Below the pieces are notes generated by a model that did not search any database, was not told the origin of the DNA, and worked only from the letters and a program-made list of their open reading frames with translations. Made by a program: the position numbers and the translations under genes. From an uncultured Burkholderiales bacterium (lineage in GTDB: Bacteria; Pseudomonadota; Gammaproteobacteria; Burkholderiales; Burkholderiaceae_C), in the NCBI GenBank assembly GCA_903933115.1, contig CAIZIT010000008.1, forward strand, positions 1 to 46,201: a stretch of 46,201 nucleotides of DNA, read 5' to 3'. Shown one piece after another: positions 15,973-26,653 of the stretch; positions within the stretch are counted from its first letter, which is position 1, and every line of letters begins with the position of its first letter.

Positions 15973-17742
15973 TCACGCTTGACGCTTGTAATAGCCAAAC
16001 AAAGTGGCATTCAATCGACTCAGTTCGCCCGACTCACCTTGAAGCACATAACTGAGCACATAGTGGTCAGGACGCAAGACCACTCCATGGGCATTGGCAC
16101 TTTTTAAAACGCGCTCCAAATGTCCATCCACATCTCGGTAAACCGCCATTTGATCTCGGGGCGACAAAAAGTCTTCTTCTTTTTTAAGGATTTTGATGAC
16201 TTTGATGTCGATGTCTTTGGGCCATGAAACTTCGGGTGCATCGGCATAGACCAATGCCGTAAAGCCCTGCCCGGTGATGGCATCCATCAGCAAGCGCTGG
16301 CCCAGGGCATTCTCCAGTCTGGGCTGGATCATCAACTGGCCACAAGCGATCAAAGCCTCTTTGGGGCTGTGGTGATCAAAGAAGCCCTCCAAGAAGCGGG
16401 GTTTGGGCTTGAACTTCAAATTCAAAAAATAGTCCCTCACACTCGGAATCCAACACGCCACTTTCAATGCACCTTGGACCAAGAGGGCTCCGATCATGGA
16501 CCTGGGCTGCATCACCACACCGATCTTCAAAGCCATTTGGATCAAGGCCCATGCATGGGGTTTTCTCTCCAAGGCATAGGTCCCCAGCAGCGCCGCACTT
16601 GCACGGCCCTTCACCACATCGACCAGTTTCCAGGCCAAGTTGGTCGCATCCCTCAGACCCGAATTCATCCCTTGCCCGGCAAAAGGAGGCGTCAAGTGAG
16701 CGGCATCTCCGGCCAAAAACACACGCCCCCTTTGCCACTCTTTGGCCACCAGCGCGTGAAAGGTGTAGACCACTTTGCGCATGAGTGGGAGGTCGGCATC
16801 GGCTGCATTTCTGTGCCGGATCCAAGAGCGGTAGACCTCCTCTTTGAGCACCTCTTCACTGTTTTCGTGCTCAAAGAGCATGAACTCGTAGCGCAAGGTG
16901 GACTTTGGTCCGGGCAGACGAATGGCAGGCCTCTTGGGGTCACAGTAAGTGCGGGTGTGGCGAAAGGCGTCTTGGCGTGAGACCAAGTCGGCGATGAGCC
17001 AACGTTGGGGATGGGATTGACCCACAAGGCGTGTGCCCATCAGCTCACGAATGGTGCTGCGGCCCCCGTCTGCACCGACAAGCCACTTGGCGTGCAAGTG
17101 ATGGACAACTGGCTGCACATCAGACTGCAAAGCGGGTTGCAAAGCGATTTGAGGCTTGGGCTGTGTCTCAAGGGGCGCTTGGCCCTGCATCAAGTCCTCA
17201 TAGCTCACCTCAAGGGGGTAAAGCTGCTCAGCATCCGCATGGTGTCCGCCATGACGCACACGGGATGCATCTCCTCCATCCACCACACTGCTCAAAGGGT
17301 CTACCCCCTCATGCTCTGAGCCTTGGGTGTAGGAGAGGACCTTGCAGCCCATTTTGATGTGAACGTTGTCGTATTCGCTCAAACCCTCAAAGAGCGTTTG
17401 AACCAAGTCTTGTTGGCGAAAGGCATTTCGCTTGGGGTGACCAAAGTCCTCAATATGGGGCTCGACTTTGGCAAACAGGGTTTGCAAACAAGAATAGTAA
17501 TGCACGCCATAGGAGTGGGTCACCATCGGTGCAAAAGCGCCAAGCTGATGGGCATCGGCCAAAGAGCGAAGGCTCTCATCGTCAATGCTCACCGCACGTG
17601 CCTCAGCCACCACCTGAGGGAGCTGCTCCATCAAGCACACACGAAGCCCTTGCTTGGCGAGCAAATGCGTTAAAAGTAAGCCTGTCGGTCCCGCACCCAC
17701 CACCAAGACGTCCACACAAAGGGCCCCCGATTGCTCAGTCAT
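15973..17742 (-). CDS. FAD-dependent aromatic hydroxylase (PheA/TfdB or MhpA type)
   Basis: The 589-residue flavoprotein has the amino-terminal dinucleotide fold GAGPTGLL (16-23), the YGVHYYS/DESLRS region typical of 3-(3-hydroxyphenyl)propionate hydroxylase-like enzymes, and the second FAD motif GDAAHLTPPFAGQGMNSG (345-362). These enzymes hydroxylate phenolic rings with NAD(P)H and oxygen. The substrate is unknown. Residues about 139-216 form a low-complexity insertion (histidine, glutamine and proline-rich) inside the FAD domain, just before the WLVGADGGRST motif. The gene follows the epimerase candidate on the same strand after about 105 nt, but need not belong to that pathway. Confidence 0.85.
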   Translation of the reverse strand: MTEQSGALCVDVLVVGAGPTGLLLTHLLAKQGLRVCLMEQLPQVVAEARAVSIDDESLRSLADAHQLGAFAPMVTHSYGVHYYSCLQTLFAKVEPHIEDFGHPKRNAFRQQDLVQTLFEGLSEYDNVHIKMGCKVLSYTQGSEHEGVDPLSSVVDGGDASRVRHGGHHADAEQLYPLEVSYEDLMQGQAPLETQPKPQIALQPALQSDVQPVVHHLHAKWLVGADGGRSTIRELMGTRLVGQSHPQRWLIADLVSRQDAFRHTRTYCDPKRPAIRLPGPKSTLRYEFMLFEHENSEEVLKEEVYRSWIRHRNAADADLPLMRKVVYTFHALVAKEWQRGRVFLAGDAAHLTPPFAGQGMNSGLRDATNLAWKLVDVVKGRASAALLGTYALERKPHAWALIQMALKIGVVMQPRSMIGALLVQGALKVACWIPSVRDYFLNLKFKPKPRFLEGFFDHHSPKEALIACGQLMIQPRLENALGQRLLMDAITGQGFTALVYADAPEVSWPKDIDIKVIKILKKEEDFLSPRDQMAVYRDVDGHLERVLKSANAHGVVLRPDHYVLSYVLQGESGELSRLNATLFGYYKRQA

Positions 17743-17847
17743 CTCCCGTCCTCATCTCTTGTCTTCATCTCTTGCCCTCATCCCCAAACCAAAGCCCAGA
17801 GCTTACCGCATTCATCATCGATGCTCAAAAACCCATCTCCAAAGCGC

Positions 17848-18375
17848 TTAATTGCTGGGTGTGCTCGGCGCATCCAAAAAAGCGCCCAAGGCCTTGATCA
17901 CTTCTTGTGGTGCTTGGACCAATTCGATCAAAACCCCCTCCCCACTGTAGGGAGAGACATCATTGCCCTTGGGGTGAATGAAACAAATGTCAAATCCTGC
18001 GGCTCCTTTGCGAATGCCCCCAGGCGCAAAACGAACACCTTGCTCTCCTAGCCACTTCACACATTGCTCCAAATCATCCACCCAAAGGCCAATGTGGTTC
18101 AAAGGTGGGAGGTGCACTTGGGGCTTTTTCTCAGGATCCAAGGGCTCCATCAAATCCACCTCCACTTGAGTAGGACCCGCACCGAGCTGACAAATGTCCT
18201 CAGAGACATTTTCTGAGCTGCTTTCAAAATGCCCTTTGAGAGACAGGCCCAACAAGTCCACCCACAGCGTTTTCAGTCGCTCTCGACTCAAAGCGCCGAG
18301 AGCGATTTGCTGCAAACCCAAAATTCTGAAGGGTCGGCTTGAAGCCAGCACCGTTTTTTGTGAAGAAGCACTCAT
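17848..18375 (-). CDS. VOC-family protein, candidate methylmalonyl-CoA epimerase
   Basis: The 175-residue protein has two vicinal-oxygen-chelate modules. The second half fits methylmalonyl-CoA epimerase closely: [12 protein letters not shown] with H94, and CFIHPKG followed by GVLIELVQ with E151. The first metal ligand differs: where epimerases have histidine (IDHV), this protein has Q23 in GLQQIAL. Its start overlaps the pccA stop (ATGA at 18372-18375), so it is translationally coupled to the carboxylase. That supports the role of converting (S)- to (R)-methylmalonyl-CoA between PccAB and the mutase. Similar VOC proteins are often annotated as lactoylglutathione lyase; I consider epimerase more likely from context. 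Confidence 0.7.
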   Translation of the reverse strand: MSASSQKTVLASSRPFRILGLQQIALGALSRERLKTLWVDLLGLSLKGHFESSSENVSEDICQLGAGPTQVEVDLMEPLDPEKKPQVHLPPLNHIGLWVDDLEQCVKWLGEQGVRFAPGGIRKGAAGFDICFIHPKGNDVSPYSGEGVLIELVQAPQEVIKALGAFLDAPSTPSN

Positions 18376-20438
18376 CCATGAAACTCCAAAATCACTTGAT
18401 CCACGCTCAAAGACTCGCCCACCTTGGCGTTCAAAGACTTCACCACGCCATCGGCCGACGCCAGCAACACGTTCTCCATCTTCATGGCCTCAATCACCGC
18501 CAACTTCTCACCCGCCAACACCTTTTGACCCGCACTCACGTGCACTTGGGTCAACAAACCAGGCATGGGAGAGATCAAGAATTTGGACAAATCAGGAGGC
18601 GCTTTGATGGGCATCAAGCGGTACAGTTCAGCCGTTCGGTTGGAGAGCACGAGACAAACGATCCGAGCGCCCGCATGTGAAATTTGAATCGCCATCGGAT
18701 TTTTAGGCAAATTCCTATCCACCTGTGCCACAAAGGGTTTGCCGTTCAAGGTGCCCTCAATGACGATGTCGTTCAAATTCGAGTGACTTTGGATATCGTA
18801 CTTTTGAGCCGACACTTCAATCACCGACTCCACCCCTTGAGGGTCTTGATTTTGTCCTGGCAGATCGCTGTATTTGACGGCATGGTGAACCGTCTCTCCA
18901 CTGCCCAGCAACTCCACCACGGTGAGTTCGCTGTCATGCTGAATGTCATAGCCCGAGAGCTGACCACTCATGCCCTTGGCCCGCTCCCGAGTCTTTCTTT
19001 GCACAAAGGCAGCCAGCGCAATCAAAAACCCAGGATCAGGGTGCTTGACCATCTCGGACTTGAAGCCAGTGGGAAAGTGCTCTGCAATGAAGCCCGTGTT
19101 GAAATCACCCGCAATGAATTGAGGATGGGCCAAAAGGGCTGCTTGAAAGGGGATGTTGGTGTGAATACCCCGAATGGCAAAGGCATTCAAAGCTTCACGC
19201 ATTTTCTCGATGGCCGACAAACGGTCTGGGGCATGCACAATCAATTTGGCGATCATCGAGTCGTAGTAAACGGGGATCTCTCCCCCCTCTTCAACGCCCG
19301 TGTCCACGCGAACGCCCAGTCTTTCATCGGGATGGGCCGCTCGCATGGAGGTCTTGGGGGGCTCAAACCTCACCAAGCGACCCGTCGAGGGCAAGAACTG
19401 CCTAAAGGGATCCTCTGCATTGATGCGGCACTCAAAGGCCCAGCCCTCTTTTTTGACCTGGGACTGCTCAATGCTCAAACGCTCACCCGCAGCAATGCGA
19501 ATCATCCATTCGACCAAATCCACCCCCGTGATCGCCTCGGTCACGGGGTGCTCGACTTGAAGCCTCGTGTTCATCTCCAGGAAATAAAAGCCTTGGTCGC
19601 GGCCCACCACGAACTCGACAGTCCCCGCACTTTGGTACTGCACCGCTTTGGCCAAAGCCACCGCTTGCTCGCCCATGGCGGCCCTTGTTTTTTCGGTGAT
19701 GAAACTCGAGGGCGCCTCTTCAATGACCTTTTGGTGACGCCGTTGAATCGAGCACTCGCGCTCGTTCAAGTAAATCAAGTGCCCGTGCGAATCCCCCAGC
19801 ACTTGGATCTCGATGTGTCGGGGGTCTTCGATGAACTTTTCAATGAAAATTCGATCGTCTCCAAAGCTGTTGCGGGCCTCGTTTTGACAAGCGGTGAACC
19901 CCTCCAACGCCTCCGCTTCTGAGTAAGCCACTCGAAGGCCCTTGCCCCCACCACCCGCAGAGGCTTTGATCATCACGGGGAAACCTATGCGCTTGGCGAT
20001 CTCGACCGCCTCTGCTGCACTTGGGATGGCCTCGTTGTGGCCAGGGATGGTGTTGACTTGGGCCTTTTGGGCCAAATTTTTAGAGGCGATTTTGTCGCCC
20101 ATGGCGGCAATGGCTTGGTGCTTGGGTCCAATGAAGACCAAGCCCTCTTCCTCCACTCTCTTGGCAAAGGACTCGTTCTCACTCAAAAAACCGTAACCTG
20201 GATGAATCGCTTGTGCGCCACTGGCTTTGGCCACGTCGATGATCTTGTCGGCCAACAAGTAAGAGGCCTTGGAGGCAGCGGGTCCGAGCAAATAGGCCTC
20301 ATCGGCCAACTCCACATGCCTGGCATTGGCATCGGCCTCGGAGTAAACGGCCACGGTTTGGATGCCCATTCTCTTGGCGGTGGCGATCACTCTACAGGCA
20401 ATCTCACCTCGGTTGGCAATCAGTATCTTTGTAAACAT
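18372..20438 (-). CDS. pccA: Propionyl-CoA carboxylase biotin-containing alpha subunit
   Basis: The 688-residue protein contains a biotin carboxylase domain (residues 1-445: [14 protein letters not shown], the glycine-rich [11 protein letters not shown] loop, and [14 protein letters not shown]). A middle BT-type region follows, and then a carboxy-terminal biotinyl domain with EAMKMENVL, biotin on K653. With PccB it carboxylates propionyl-CoA to methylmalonyl-CoA in the cytoplasm. The fused layout separates it from AccC. Neighbours pccB, mutase and epimerase support propionyl-CoA as substrate. Confidence 0.93.
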   Translation of the reverse strand: MFTKILIANRGEIACRVIATAKRMGIQTVAVYSEADANARHVELADEAYLLGPAASKASYLLADKIIDVAKASGAQAIHPGYGFLSENESFAKRVEEEGLVFIGPKHQAIAAMGDKIASKNLAQKAQVNTIPGHNEAIPSAAEAVEIAKRIGFPVMIKASAGGGGKGLRVAYSEAEALEGFTACQNEARNSFGDDRIFIEKFIEDPRHIEIQVLGDSHGHLIYLNERECSIQRRHQKVIEEAPSSFITEKTRAAMGEQAVALAKAVQYQSAGTVEFVVGRDQGFYFLEMNTRLQVEHPVTEAITGVDLVEWMIRIAAGERLSIEQSQVKKEGWAFECRINAEDPFRQFLPSTGRLVRFEPPKTSMRAAHPDERLGVRVDTGVEEGGEIPVYYDSMIAKLIVHAPDRLSAIEKMREALNAFAIRGIHTNIPFQAALLAHPQFIAGDFNTGFIAEHFPTGFKSEMVKHPDPGFLIALAAFVQRKTRERAKGMSGQLSGYDIQHDSELTVVELLGSGETVHHAVKYSDLPGQNQDPQGVESVIEVSAQKYDIQSHSNLNDIVIEGTLNGKPFVAQVDRNLPKNPMAIQISHAGARIVCLVLSNRTAELYRLMPIKAPPDLSKFLISPMPGLLTQVHVSAGQKVLAGEKLAVIEAMKMENVLLASADGVVKSLNAKVGESLSVDQVILEFHG

Positions 20439-20527
20439 AGGGAAGCTTTCCTCATCGATCTGGTCGTTGGATCATCTGGTCATTTGGACGTTTGGACATT
20501 TTGAAATGGCACTCAAAACAGGCATTC

Positions 20528-22060
20528 TCAAAGGGGAATGTTGCCGTGTTTGCGCCAAGGGTTTTCAACCTTCTTGTCCTTGAGCATGACCAAGGAGCGA
20601 CAAATTCTTTTGCGGGTTTCTTGAGGCTGAATCACATCGTCAATGAAGCCCCTTGCACCCGCCACAAAGGGGTTGGCAAACCGGGCGCGGTACTCCGCCT
20701 CCCTCGCGGCCAATTTTTCAGGATCGTTTTTGTCTTCTCTGAAAATGATCTCCACCGCGCCCTTGGCCCCCATCACCGCAATTTCAGCATTGGGCCATGC
20801 AAAGTTCACATCCCCCCTCAAATGCTTAGAGGCCATCACGTCATAGGCACCACCGTAGGCCTTTCGCGTGATCAGCGTGACTTTGGGGGTTGTGCACTCG
20901 GCATAGGCATAGAGCAACTTGGCGCCGTGCTTGATGATGCCGCCAAACTCTTGGCTCGTGCCTGGCATGAAACCGGGCACATCCACCAAAGTGATCACGG
21001 GAATGTTAAAGGCATCACAAAAGCGAACAAAGCGTGCGGCTTTGATGGAGCTCTTGATGTCCAAGCAACCGGCCAAGACCATGGGCTGATTGGCCACGAT
21101 CCCTACACTTTGCCCGCCCATGCGCGCAAAGCCGATCAGCATGTTTTTTGCATAATCGGGTTGCAATTCAAAGAAGTCCCCATCGTCCACGATTTTTAAA
21201 ATCAACTCATGCATGTCATAGGGCTGATTGGGGTTGGTGGGCACCAGGGTGTCCAAACTGTGCTCGAGCCTGTCGGTGGGATCATCGGACTCTCTGAAGG
21301 GGGCTTTTTCCCTGTTGTTCAGGGGCAAATAGTTGTACATGCGACGCATCATGAGCAAAGCTTCAACGTCGTTTTCAAAAGCCCGGTCAGCAACACCGCT
21401 TTTGGTCGTGTGGGTCAACGCGCCGCCAAGCTCCTCGGCACTCACCTCCTCATGCGTCACGGTCTTCACCACCTCAGGACCTGTCACGAACATGTAGGAG
21501 CTGTCCTTGACCATGAAAATAAAATCCGTCATCGCAGGCGAGTAAACGGCACCTCCTGCCGATGGCCCCATGATCACACTGATTTGGGGAATCACCCCTG
21601 AGGCCATGGCGTTTCTTTGAAAGACCTCTGCATAGCCCCCCAAGGAGGCCACGCCTTCTTGAATTCGTGCGCCTCCAGAGTCGTTCAAACCAATGACTGG
21701 CGCGCCGACCTTCATGGCTTGGTCCATGATTTTGCAAATTTTCTCGGCATGAGACTCCGACAACGCGCCCCCAAATACCGTGAAGTCTTGGCTGTAGACA
21801 AACACCAAACGGCCATTGATCATGCCGTAACCAGTGACGACTCCGTCGCCCGGGATCTTTTGCGCATCCATGCCAAAGTCAGCACAGCGGTGCTCCACGA
21901 ACATGTCCCACTCCTCAAAGGTATCGGGATCCAAGAGCACCTCAATGCGCTCTCTGGCGGTGAGCTTGCCCTTGCCATGTTGAGCGTCAATTCTCTTTTG
22001 TCCACCACCAAGACGAGCAGCGGCTCGTTTTTGTTCCAGTTGCAAATTGATATCGGTCAT
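20528..22060 (-). CDS. pccB: Propionyl-CoA carboxylase beta subunit (carboxyltransferase)
   Basis: The 510-residue protein is a full-length acyl-CoA carboxyltransferase with both crotonase-like halves. It has the family start ([19 protein letters not shown]), [10 protein letters not shown] near residue 128 and the acyl-CoA site segment [21 protein letters not shown] split across residues about 365-385. It transfers the carboxyl from biotin on PccA to propionyl-CoA. It sits 89 nt upstream of pccA on the same strand. The 215 nt in front of it separates it from the LON-domain gene and may hold its own promoter. Confidence 0.94.
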   Translation of the reverse strand: MTDINLQLEQKRAAARLGGGQKRIDAQHGKGKLTARERIEVLLDPDTFEEWDMFVEHRCADFGMDAQKIPGDGVVTGYGMINGRLVFVYSQDFTVFGGALSESHAEKICKIMDQAMKVGAPVIGLNDSGGARIQEGVASLGGYAEVFQRNAMASGVIPQISVIMGPSAGGAVYSPAMTDFIFMVKDSSYMFVTGPEVVKTVTHEEVSAEELGGALTHTTKSGVADRAFENDVEALLMMRRMYNYLPLNNREKAPFRESDDPTDRLEHSLDTLVPTNPNQPYDMHELILKIVDDGDFFELQPDYAKNMLIGFARMGGQSVGIVANQPMVLAGCLDIKSSIKAARFVRFCDAFNIPVITLVDVPGFMPGTSQEFGGIIKHGAKLLYAYAECTTPKVTLITRKAYGGAYDVMASKHLRGDVNFAWPNAEIAVMGAKGAVEIIFREDKNDPEKLAAREAEYRARFANPFVAGARGFIDDVIQPQETRKRICRSLVMLKDKKVENPWRKHGNIPL

Positions 22061-22275
22061 ATTTAGGCATCAAAAAATAAAGGATCGTTGAGAAGGATCT
22101 GAAGGTTTGAATGTACTGCTTTATCTGCGCAAAATACACCCCTGCGCTCAGTGCAGGGACAAGCGCTTACCCGAATGTTCAAGCCCACTTTGCATGAAAC
22201 ATTGCACAGCACATTTCAGCGAGTGGTTCAATGCGCATTTCAAGCCGCATTTCAAGACGAATGGAAGCCAGCTCA

Positions 22276-22905
22276 TCACTGCGCACTTGGAAATTGAATG
22301 GAAATCTGAATGTCTTCCAATATATCGTTGACCAAATCCAATCTCAATCGGGGGTTGTTCTGACCCAAGAGCAACTCTTTTTGTGCCACATTGAGCGGCA
22401 GCATCTCACACCACCGGTTGGCCACCCAACCACAGTCATCGAGCCGATAGGGTTGGGTAAAGGGCATCTCACTGGCTTTGATCCGATGCTTTTGAAAGGA
22501 CAAAATGACTTGACCCAATTTGTTGGCCGCAGACTCCAACTCCTTAGGAATGGGTTTACTCACATCGGCTTCGAGCAACTCAATCTGCGCTCTCCAAAGG
22601 CCACTCTCGTCTCGGGCTTTGGAGAGCACCTTAAAGCGCTCAACTCCCTTACAGAGCAAGAAATACAAATTGGGCTTGATCTCCTCAAAGGACTCGATAT
22701 GGGCCAAGACACCCATTTGAGAAAACTCGATGTCTTGTCCAGGCTCACGCGTCTCTGAGCCTTGCAGCAAACTCACCACCCCAAAAGGCGTTTGATCTCG
22801 CCGAGCGGCATCGACCATCTCCAAGTACCGGGGCTCAAAAATCTTCAATGGCAAGAGGCCCTCGGGAAACAAAGTGGTGCTCAATGGAAAAAGAGGGACG
22901 TTCAT
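22276..22905 (-). CDS. LON peptidase substrate-binding domain protein
   Basis: The 209-residue protein is a stand-alone LON amino-terminal domain: FPLSTTLFPEGLLPLKIFEPRYLEMV at the start (written here as the family hallmark, residues 6-31) and FGVVSLLQGSE further on. It has no ATPase or protease domain. Such proteins are widespread and mostly uncharacterised; binding of unfolded or specific protein substrates is assumed. It lies between meaB and pccB on the same strand, so it may be co-transcribed with the propionate genes by position alone. I see nothing that ties it to the pathway. Confidence 0.85.
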   Translation of the reverse strand: MNVPLFPLSTTLFPEGLLPLKIFEPRYLEMVDAARRDQTPFGVVSLLQGSETREPGQDIEFSQMGVLAHIESFEEIKPNLYFLLCKGVERFKVLSKARDESGLWRAQIELLEADVSKPIPKELESAANKLGQVILSFQKHRIKASEMPFTQPYRLDDCGWVANRWCEMLPLNVAQKELLLGQNNPRLRLDLVNDILEDIQISIQFPSAQ

Positions 22906-22956
22906 TTCAAAATACCCAATGTGGAAAGTGTGAATGGTGGAGGGGTCATTGAGAGG

Positions 22957-22980
22957 TGCATAGAGGGGTGCATAGAGGGG
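22957..22980. repeat. Two exact copies of a 12-bp repeat
   Basis: TGCATAGAGGGG occurs twice head to tail, immediately after the meaB coding frame (stop at 22982-22984 on the minus strand). It is probably slippage-derived; no function is evident. Confidence 0.7.
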
Positions 22981-22981
22981 C

Positions 22982-24389
22982 TCATCTTTGATGCAGGGCC
23001 AATAATCGCCTTGCCGCTGTGGAGGCGTCCAAGGCCCCAGAGCTCACTTGTTGCACCACAGAGGCCAAGGCGTCCTTCACGTCGAGGTTGTCCATGAATG
23101 CATGTCTGAGCCCCGAATGGATGCGCTCCCAAAGCCAAGACACCGCTTGCTCGGCTCGTTTGTTTTCAAAAGCATGCGTTCTGATTTGCTCCAGATGAAA
23201 GCTCTGCAGGCGCTCAATCAAGTCATCAAGTCCCGTGTGTTGGAGGGCGGAGATTTGGAGCACTCGCCAAGTGGGGTCTTGGTGAGGGGAGGACGTGGCC
23301 GAGGATGCAGGTCGAGATGCCGGTCTAAATTCAGCGATCAAGCCAGGTGAATCGGATGCACCAGATAAAGCAGCCGAAGGACTCCGAGCGCCAAGAGGGG
23401 CATGACCGAGGTAATGCTCCATGGGGTTCAGGGGATTCATGGAATTCATGGGGCCTTGGGGTGAAGCGAGCTGAGACTGAGGAGGCGATTCAGACAAGAC
23501 TTTTGCGGGCCCTTGAACACGGTCTTGAACTGGGTCTTGATCTTGGCCATGGGTGCTGACGAGGCCATGGGCCGCCAAATCCTCTGGGCTCATCCGAGCC
23601 CAAACGGCAGGGTCGACATCTTGCAGCGCCAAGGACGACATGGCGTTTTTGTTCATGGATGAGCCGCTCTCTTTGCCCTGCCCCTGAGCGCCATAAGACC
23701 CCCCTCTCGACTGCGCCGCCAGTCGCATGGCGCTTGCCATCATCGACTGCGCTCTGGTGGCGGCATCCGGGTCCAAGTCGGCTTTGTTGATCACCACAAA
23801 GTCGGCAAATTCCATGACCCCTTTTTTCATGGCCTGCAAATCATCGCCCGAGTTGGGCAAATGAAGCAGCAAAAACACATCGGTCATGTTGGCCACCGCC
23901 ACCTCACTTTGCCCCACCCCCACCGTCTCGACCATGATCACCTCAAAGCCAGCGTATTCACAAATGAGCATGCATTCGCGGGTTTTCTCACACCCCCCCC
24001 AAATTCCCACTGCTCGGGCTGGGCCGGATGAAGGCATGCTCGTTCACGGAGAGCCTCTCCATTCGAGTCTTGTCACCCAAAATGGACCCCCCAGATAGCG
24101 AAGAGGACGGGTCCACGGCCAAGACGGCAACGCTTTGACCCTGCTCGATCAGCGCCAAACCCAAGGCCTCAATGAAGGTGCTCTTGCCGACCCCCGGCAC
24201 GCCACTCACACCCAGCCTCAAACTCGTTTTGGGCTTGGGGTGGAGTTGCAAGAGTTGCAGCAACTCATCGGCCTGAGCTCGGTGCGCAAGTTTGGTGGAC
24301 TCGAGCAAGGTGATGGCCTTGGCCATCGAACGCCTCTTCAAGGTGGCGTCTTGGCTCACGAGACCTTGAACTAAATCGCTTGGCGTCAA
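22982..24389 (-). pseudogene. meaB: MeaB/ArgK-family GTPase, reading frame broken at a run of eight G
   Basis: Two overlapping frames together encode the G-protein chaperone that protects and reloads B12 in methylmalonyl-CoA mutase. Frame one (24389 down to about 23990) has the P-loop GVPGVGKST (63-71), [20 protein letters not shown] and ends at SSGNLGGV. Frame two continues with EKTRECMLICEYAGFEV, VETVGVGQSE, NKADLDP and the carboxy-terminal dimerisation helices. The break is at eight C on the plus strand (23993-24000). Removing one base rejoins the frames but leaves one residue fewer than the usual GGVARKTRE, while adding two restores the usual length. A low-complexity insert of about 130-145 residues follows the NKAD motif. 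The start overlaps the mutase stop. Confidence 0.85.
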
Positions 24390-26542
24390 CTCAGGACTTT
24401 CTTGATTTGCTCCAAGACGTCCTTGGCGCTTGCAGGAATGGGTGTACCGGGCCCATAGATGCCTTTGACGCCCGCGTTGTATAAAAACTCATAGTCTTGC
24501 TTGGGGATCACACCCCCGACAAAGACGATGATGCCCTCGCCGCCTTGCAGCTCGAGTTGCTCCACGATCTCAGGCACCAAGGTCTTGTGTCCAGCCGCCA
24601 AGGTGGAGACACCAATGGCGTGGACATCGTTCTCAATGGCTTGCCTCACACACTCTTGGGGGGTTTGAAACAAGGGACCAATGTCCACATCAAAGCCGAG
24701 ATCTGCATAGGCACTGGCCACCACTTTGGCGCCTCGGTCATGTCCGTCTTGCCCCAACTTGGCAATCAACACACGAGGGCGACGCCCCTCTTGGGCCGCA
24801 AAAGCGTTGATCTCGGTCTTCAGCTGCTCCCAGCCCTCAGCGCTGTCGTACGCCTGAGCGTAGACTCCACTGACCTTATGGGTATCGGCACGGTGGCGCC
24901 CGAACACCTCCTCCATGGCCATGGACACCTCCCCAACGGTTGCGCGGGCACGGATGGCTTGAACACTCAAGTCGAGCAAGTTGCCCTCCCCCGTTTGGGC
25001 CGCTTGGGTCAAGGCCGCCAGGGTTTCATTGACCTTGTTCACATCCCTCGACGCCTTGATTTGCGCCAAGCGCTCAATTTGCTCTTGGCGCACGCGCACA
25101 TTGTCCACGTCCAAAATATCAATGTGGTCCTCTTGGCTCAGTCGGTATTTGTTCACGCCCACGATCACATCTTGTCCAGAATCAATCCTCGCTTGCTTTT
25201 GAGCCGCAGCCGATTCGATCCTCAACTTGGCCCAACCCGAGTCGACGCACTTGGTCATGCCCCCTTGTGCCCTCACCTCCTCCATGATCTCCCATGCCTT
25301 GTCCACCATGTCTTGGGTCAACTTCTCCATCATGAAGCTGCCCGCCCAGGGGTCCACCACGGACGTGATGTGCGTCTCCTCTTGGATGATCAATTGCGTG
25401 TTTCTGGCAATGCGTGCACTGAACTCTGTGGGCAATGCAATGGCCTCATCAAAGCTGTTGGTGTGCAAAGATTGTGTGCCCCCAAAGACAGCCGCCATGG
25501 CCTCGATGGTGGTTCGCACCACATTGTTGTAGGGGTCTTGTTCTGTCAAGGACCAACCCGAAGTCTGGGAATGGGTTCTGAGCATCAAGCTCTTGGGCGA
25601 CTGGGCTCCGAAATCCTTCATGATGCGACACCACAGCAGTCTGGCTGCGCGCATCTTGGCAATTTCCAAATAAAAGTTCATCCCCACCGCCCAAAAGAAG
25701 GACAGTCGGCCTGCAAAATCATCGATGTTCAAACCCTTGCCCAACGCAAGCTTCACGTACTCCGCCCCATCGGCCAAGGTGAAGGCCAACTCGAGCGCTT
25801 GGTTGGCACCCGCTTCTTGCATGTGGTAGCCAGAAATAGAGATGGAGTTGAATTTGGGCATCTTTTGCGCTGTGTAGGCAATGATGTCACCAATGATGCG
25901 CATCGAGGGCTCAGGCGGATAAATGTAGGTGTTTCGAACCATGAACTCCTTCAAAATATCGTTTTGAATGGTCCCGGTTAATTTTTCTTGAGGCACCCCA
26001 CTCTCCTCAGCCGCCACGATGAAACCGGCCAACACCGGCAACACGGCCCCATTCATGGTCATGGAGACCGAGACCTTGTCGAGAGGAATTTGATCAAAGA
26101 GGATTTTCATGTCCTCCACGGAGTCGATCGCAACGCCGGCTTTGCCCACATCTCCCGTGACCCTGGGATGATCCGAGTCGTAACCTCGGTGAGTTGCCAA
26201 ATCAAAGGCCACTGACACCCCTTGGCCTCCAGCGGCCAGAGATTTTCGATAAAAGGCATTGGACTCCTGAGCGGTCGAAAAGCCTGCATACTGTCGAATG
26301 GTCCAAGGGCGCACGGCATACATGGTGGCCTGCGGTCCACGCAAATAGGGCTCAAAACCTGGCAGGGTATCCGTGTGGGGCAAATCCTTGGTGTCTTCGG
26401 CCGTGTACAAGGGCTTGACCTCGATGCCCTCAGGGGTGATCCAATTGAGGGCTTTGACGTCTCCTGCGGGTGCCGATTTTTTGGCCGCTTCGTGCCAATC
26501 GTTCAAACTGGCGGTTTTAAAGGGTTTTTTGTCTTGTGTCAT
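24386..26542 (-). CDS. scpA: Methylmalonyl-CoA mutase, single-chain
   Basis: The 718-residue protein joins the TIM-barrel catalytic domain (with the family segment YSGYSTAQESN-like [15 protein letters not shown] near residue 85) to a carboxy-terminal B12-binding domain with the signature [10 protein letters not shown]. The histidine there is the lower cobalt ligand. It interconverts (R)-methylmalonyl-CoA and succinyl-CoA. I chose the ATG at 26542 because GGGAAG lies about 5 nt upstream; an earlier ATG at 26596 adds 18 unlikely residues. It overlaps meaB by 4 nt, and PccA, PccB and the epimerase candidate are downstream. No cobalamin riboswitch is seen in the 111 nt before the start. Confidence 0.94.
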   Translation of the reverse strand: MTQDKKPFKTASLNDWHEAAKKSAPAGDVKALNWITPEGIEVKPLYTAEDTKDLPHTDTLPGFEPYLRGPQATMYAVRPWTIRQYAGFSTAQESNAFYRKSLAAGGQGVSVAFDLATHRGYDSDHPRVTGDVGKAGVAIDSVEDMKILFDQIPLDKVSVSMTMNGAVLPVLAGFIVAAEESGVPQEKLTGTIQNDILKEFMVRNTYIYPPEPSMRIIGDIIAYTAQKMPKFNSISISGYHMQEAGANQALELAFTLADGAEYVKLALGKGLNIDDFAGRLSFFWAVGMNFYLEIAKMRAARLLWCRIMKDFGAQSPKSLMLRTHSQTSGWSLTEQDPYNNVVRTTIEAMAAVFGGTQSLHTNSFDEAIALPTEFSARIARNTQLIIQEETHITSVVDPWAGSFMMEKLTQDMVDKAWEIMEEVRAQGGMTKCVDSGWAKLRIESAAAQKQARIDSGQDVIVGVNKYRLSQEDHIDILDVDNVRVRQEQIERLAQIKASRDVNKVNETLAALTQAAQTGEGNLLDLSVQAIRARATVGEVSMAMEEVFGRHRADTHKVSGVYAQAYDSAEGWEQLKTEINAFAAQEGRRPRVLIAKLGQDGHDRGAKVVASAYADLGFDVDIGPLFQTPQECVRQAIENDVHAIGVSTLAAGHKTLVPEIVEQLELQGGEGIIVFVGGVIPKQDYEFLYNAGVKGIYGPGTPIPASAKDVLEQIKKVLS

Positions 26543-26653
26543 GTGCTTCCCATCACGCATACCGACTTTGAATCGTGTCCGAGCCCCAGCGCCCATGCCG
26601 AGGGCTTCATTTTTATAAGATTGTGTATTAAAAAGTGCTTAAAAAATCATTTT

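Noticed and set aside
18684-19922. Long open frame (about 410 codons) on the plus strand
   Set aside because: It is antisense to pccA, has no recognisable domain, and arises from codon bias of the real gene.
24497-25981. Open frame of about 490 codons on the plus strand
   Set aside because: It lies entirely opposite the methylmalonyl-CoA mutase gene, is His/Leu-rich and has no family features.
26543-26653. Cobalamin riboswitch before the B12-dependent mutase
   Set aside because: The 111-nt gap is too short and lacks the B12-box sequence.
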